15,417 bases of DNA from Planctomycetaceae bacterium UBA2972 (GTDB taxonomy: Bacteria; Planctomycetota; Planctomycetia; Pirellulales; Pirellulaceae), in the NCBI GenBank assembly GCA_002348315.1, contig DEAW01000147.1:73848-89264 (forward strand). The letters are read 5' to 3'. The notes under the pieces are model-generated. The model was given only the letters and a program-made list of their open reading frames with translations. It was not told the origin of the DNA and made no database searches. The position numbers and the translations under genes are program-made. Every line of letters begins with the position of its first letter. Within the stretch, counting starts at the first letter, position 1. Shown one piece after another: positions 13,255 to 15,417 of the stretch.

Positions 13255-14268
13255 TTAGTTTGACTTGAGATAGACGAGCATGTTCTTTTCGATCACCGGC
13301 GATTCGCTCGTTGCGGCTGTGATCTTACAGACTGCTATCTTCTCTTTAACACTTACTACTTCGATGCTGCAGACTGGAATGGTTACCACATCCAGTACTT
13401 CTCCGGTTTGCGGATCTGAAATGGTCTTACCAACTTTGTTTACGGTCAATTGCGAGCCCACTTTCAAACCCGCATTCGCACCGGCATTGAGGTACACGAA
13501 TTGCTCGTCCCAGTCTGCCACTCGCGCTTCCCACGGATGGGAATTGATTTTATGAGAGGTACGGGTGACGGCCAGTTTAACTGCCCGGGAAACCGCTTTT
13601 CCAACAGATGTGTCTTCGATCTTCCCAAAGTTAACATCAAAACCATCGAGCTTATTAGGTTTAAGATCCTGATAGGCAAACCCCAGATTTACGCCCGAGC
13701 CGGTGGCTGTTCCGTCCGCTCGATGGGACGCAATAATCTTTCCTGAACTCGTTTCAATCACTCGTACGATCACGGTTGCTTTGGCAGTGGTTCGATTAGT
13801 ACCGACAACGACATCAAATCCATCACCCCCCAAACCCAATTGCCCCAACCCGAACTGCAGTCCTTGACTGGTTCGCTGATCGACATCGGTTACGACGACT
13901 TCAAAAATCAGTTGTGCACCAATGTGCTGCACATTTTCAAACATATTGGCTTCTGCGTTGAGTGTTTCAATATTAAGTCGCTCGACAACAGTAAACGCAT
14001 CGGAATTGACGAGTTCATCGACCACCAATTCATCGACCCCGGGGAATTGAAATCCAGGTTGGTATTTAGGCCAGACGGCAACGGTCTTACGCGGGCCGGC
14101 GGCTTTCTTAGGCGCAGATTCGACAACAACCGTATTCTTATTGCGATCAGGTTTAGGGCGACTGTATTTAGGCCGTCGCGGTGCCGCGTCCGCCAGAGAT
14201 GTAAATAACAGGCTCATTAGTAGCAGTGTTGATAAAGTTCGCAATGATGAGGTGGTTCGATCAGTCAT
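13255..14268 (-). CDS. CsgG-like secreted protein
   Basis: This 337-aa protein has an N-terminal signal peptide (hydrophobic 11-25, likely cleavage after ADA at 26-28) and a basic, Pro/Lys-rich linker to about residue 60. The middle matches the CsgG/TolB-like fold: KTVAVWPKYQPGF, the hallmark FTVVERLNIETLNAEANMF (92-110), IGAQLIFEVVVTDV, and IVRVIETSSGKIIASHRADG. The last 80 residues (GANAGLKVGSQLTVNKVGK and onward) resemble the FlgT C-terminal type of domain. CsgG itself is a lipoprotein that forms an outer-membrane curli export pore. This protein has no lipobox cysteine, so a soluble periplasmic assembly role is more likely. Two cysteines (300 and 314) may pair. It lies 31 bp after the LptD-like gene. 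Confidence 0.75.
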   Translation of the reverse strand: MTDRTTSSLRTLSTLLLMSLLFTSLADAAPRRPKYSRPKPDRNKNTVVVESAPKKAAGPRKTVAVWPKYQPGFQFPGVDELVVDELVNSDAFTVVERLNIETLNAEANMFENVQHIGAQLIFEVVVTDVDQRTSQGLQFGLGQLGLGGDGFDVVVGTNRTTAKATVIVRVIETSSGKIIASHRADGTATGSGVNLGFAYQDLKPNKLDGFDVNFGKIEDTSVGKAVSRAVKLAVTRTSHKINSHPWEARVADWDEQFVYLNAGANAGLKVGSQLTVNKVGKTISDPQTGEVLDVVTIPVCSIEVVSVKEKIAVCKITAATSESPVIEKNMLVYLKSN

Positions 14269-14300
14269 TTTGCAGAGGGCTTTCTTGTTAGCTTGTTAAA

Positions 14301-15417
14301 TTATTCGAAGCCGTATGCACCAGACGGTCGAATATCGACTCCGGTTCGACGAGCAATTCGGCTATTGGCCATGAAACGTGGCTCGACAGACATGTGGACT
14401 CCGAAGTTGTCCCGGCTTTCATCATAGTTCACACCAACACGGATCAGCAATGACTCACCAATACGGACAATCGATAGGCTTTGGCCGATGTTGCCAGAAT
14501 CGCCGAGGTCAAAGGAAGAACCAAGAATACCGATCCATTTTTGACTCATTTTGTAACTCAGTGCGGCGTTGACGATGTGACTTGAAATCGGACCGTCGAT
14601 CATTCGATAGCCCAGGTAGAAGCGGCCGGTATCCGGACGACTAATCACTCCTCCAATACTGGCTGTGCGTAATCCTTTACTAAAGAAATCAAAATAGCCA
14701 TCGGAAAGCACAGTGAAGCGGTCACCTACATGCCAGCGGTAATCGTAATCAAACAGGCCTGCATGCTGCCCGTGGTTGTGTTCTCTGTCCGGGAACATGA
14801 TGACCTGAGCATGTAGTACCATCCAATCGACAATGTGTTCTTTGCCAGGTAATCCACGTTTGGTTTGCCAACGTTGTTCAGTGCCTAAGCGAAAGGCCAT
14901 CGTGTCATCAGCGATTTCAGTAACCGGAGCCGTGACGTTGCCTTGCATGTTGGTACGATAGGCAAAGATGCGTTCATCCCATTTTGCACCAATATTCTGA
15001 CCGGCAAGACCTCCAAACGTATCAAAGAAAAACCGTCGGCGGAAATGTTCCTGGGCATCATCATCGAGGGCATCGTAGCGGGGGAACATGGTGAGTTGTT
15101 CACTGGCATCCGCCCAGTAAGCATCCATTGTCCAGTTCACTTTGTGAGAAACACCGTTCACGTTAAACAGCGTGCTTTTGATTCCGGTGTCGGTTCTGGT
15201 CATGGGCAGATTCGTTCGGACTCCAATCTGACCATAGGTTCTTGTGGCAGACTGGTGATTGATATCTTCACCCCAGTGGGCGACTTCACCCAGCAGGTAA
15301 GGAACAACTTTGACATGACCTAACTGAAAAGGCATATCAATTTCCTGACGCGATGCAGCGCGGAGGCCGGAGTACTGTTGTTCTTCTCCCGCCATCAGAT
15401 CGAATTTGGCGACTTCA
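14301..15417 (-). CDS. LptD/OstA-like outer-membrane barrel, C-terminal part (cut by right edge)
   Basis: The frame is open to the right edge and stops at TAA (14303-14301), giving about 372 C-terminal residues. The true start is outside, so the Met codon near 15395 is internal. The sequence has alternating beta-strand character with many aromatic residues, such as VKVVPYLLGEVAHWG, STLFNVNGVSHKVNW, AGLFDYDYRWHVGDRF and GRFYLGYRMIDG. This resembles the barrel of LPS-assembly protein LptD as seen in planctomycetes, including the conserved-looking DDDAQEHFRRRFFFD. It ends in YGFE, not in a terminal aromatic residue. LptD puts LPS into the outer leaflet. Whether this divergent protein does the same is not shown. 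It is first in a leftward operon with the CsgG-like and molybdopterin-fold genes. Confidence 0.65.
   Translation of the reverse strand, partial: EVAKFDLMAGEEQQYSGLRAASRQEIDMPFQLGHVKVVPYLLGEVAHWGEDINHQSATRTYGQIGVRTNLPMTRTDTGIKSTLFNVNGVSHKVNWTMDAYWADASEQLTMFPRYDALDDDAQEHFRRRFFFDTFGGLAGQNIGAKWDERIFAYRTNMQGNVTAPVTEIADDTMAFRLGTEQRWQTKRGLPGKEHIVDWMVLHAQVIMFPDREHNHGQHAGLFDYDYRWHVGDRFTVLSDGYFDFFSKGLRTASIGGVISRPDTGRFYLGYRMIDGPISSHIVNAALSYKMSQKWIGILGSSFDLGDSGNIGQSLSIVRIGESLLIRVGVNYDESRDNFGVHMSVEPRFMANSRIARRTGVDIRPSGAYGFE

Overview
The window looks like an ordinary chromosomal segment of a planctomycete of moderate G+C. This is judged from the gene types and protein style: a LysM/L,D-transpeptidase-like envelope protein with a long Asn/Asp/Thr-rich spacer, a membrane protein with a duplicated 'AYLD' cytoplasmic module, a CsgG-like secreted protein beside a divergent LptD-like barrel, and a compact RNase E/G. 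No rRNA, tRNA, CRISPR array, insertion sequence or prophage gene was seen. The genus cannot be fixed from the sequence.

Layout. Left part (1-4209): the 3' end of an unrecognised gene, then pyrE (orotate phosphoribosyltransferase) on +. A small acidic zinc-ribbon membrane protein on - converges with pyrE and diverges from the LysM/YkuD-like protein on +, which in turn converges almost end to end with rarA (AAA+ ATPase) on -. Middle (4377-6347): a 656-aa single-pass protein resembling an anti-sigma or FecR-type sensor.

Core cluster (6784-12645, all +): hpf, ptsN (EIIA), ptsH (HPr), ptsI (Enzyme I), rng/rne (RNase E/G) and rplU (L21), ended by a strong hairpin-plus-T-run terminator. EI, HPr and EIIA form a complete phosphorelay from PEP, but no sugar permease (EIIB/EIIC) is present, so the system is probably regulatory, like the nitrogen PTS. 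HPr also carries the serine used by HPr kinase. The cluster places this relay beside ribosome hibernation, RNA decay and a ribosomal protein. The gaps between the first genes are long (205-436 bp) and hold hairpins and short open frames that end at the start region of the next gene. These leaders are the least explained part of the window.

Right part (12749 to the end, all -): transcribed leftward are the C-terminal part of an LptD-like outer-membrane barrel (cut by the window edge), a CsgG-like periplasmic protein without a lipobox, and a small domain resembling the sulfite-oxidase molybdopterin fold that lacks the metal-ligand cysteine. Spacings of 31 and 20 bp suggest one operon with an envelope role.

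The best candidates for new biology are the cysteine-free L,D-transpeptidase-like protein, the structured hpf leader, the short reading frames before ptsN and rplU, and the cofactor-site-deficient molybdopterin-fold protein in an outer-membrane operon. None of these is proven by sequence alone.
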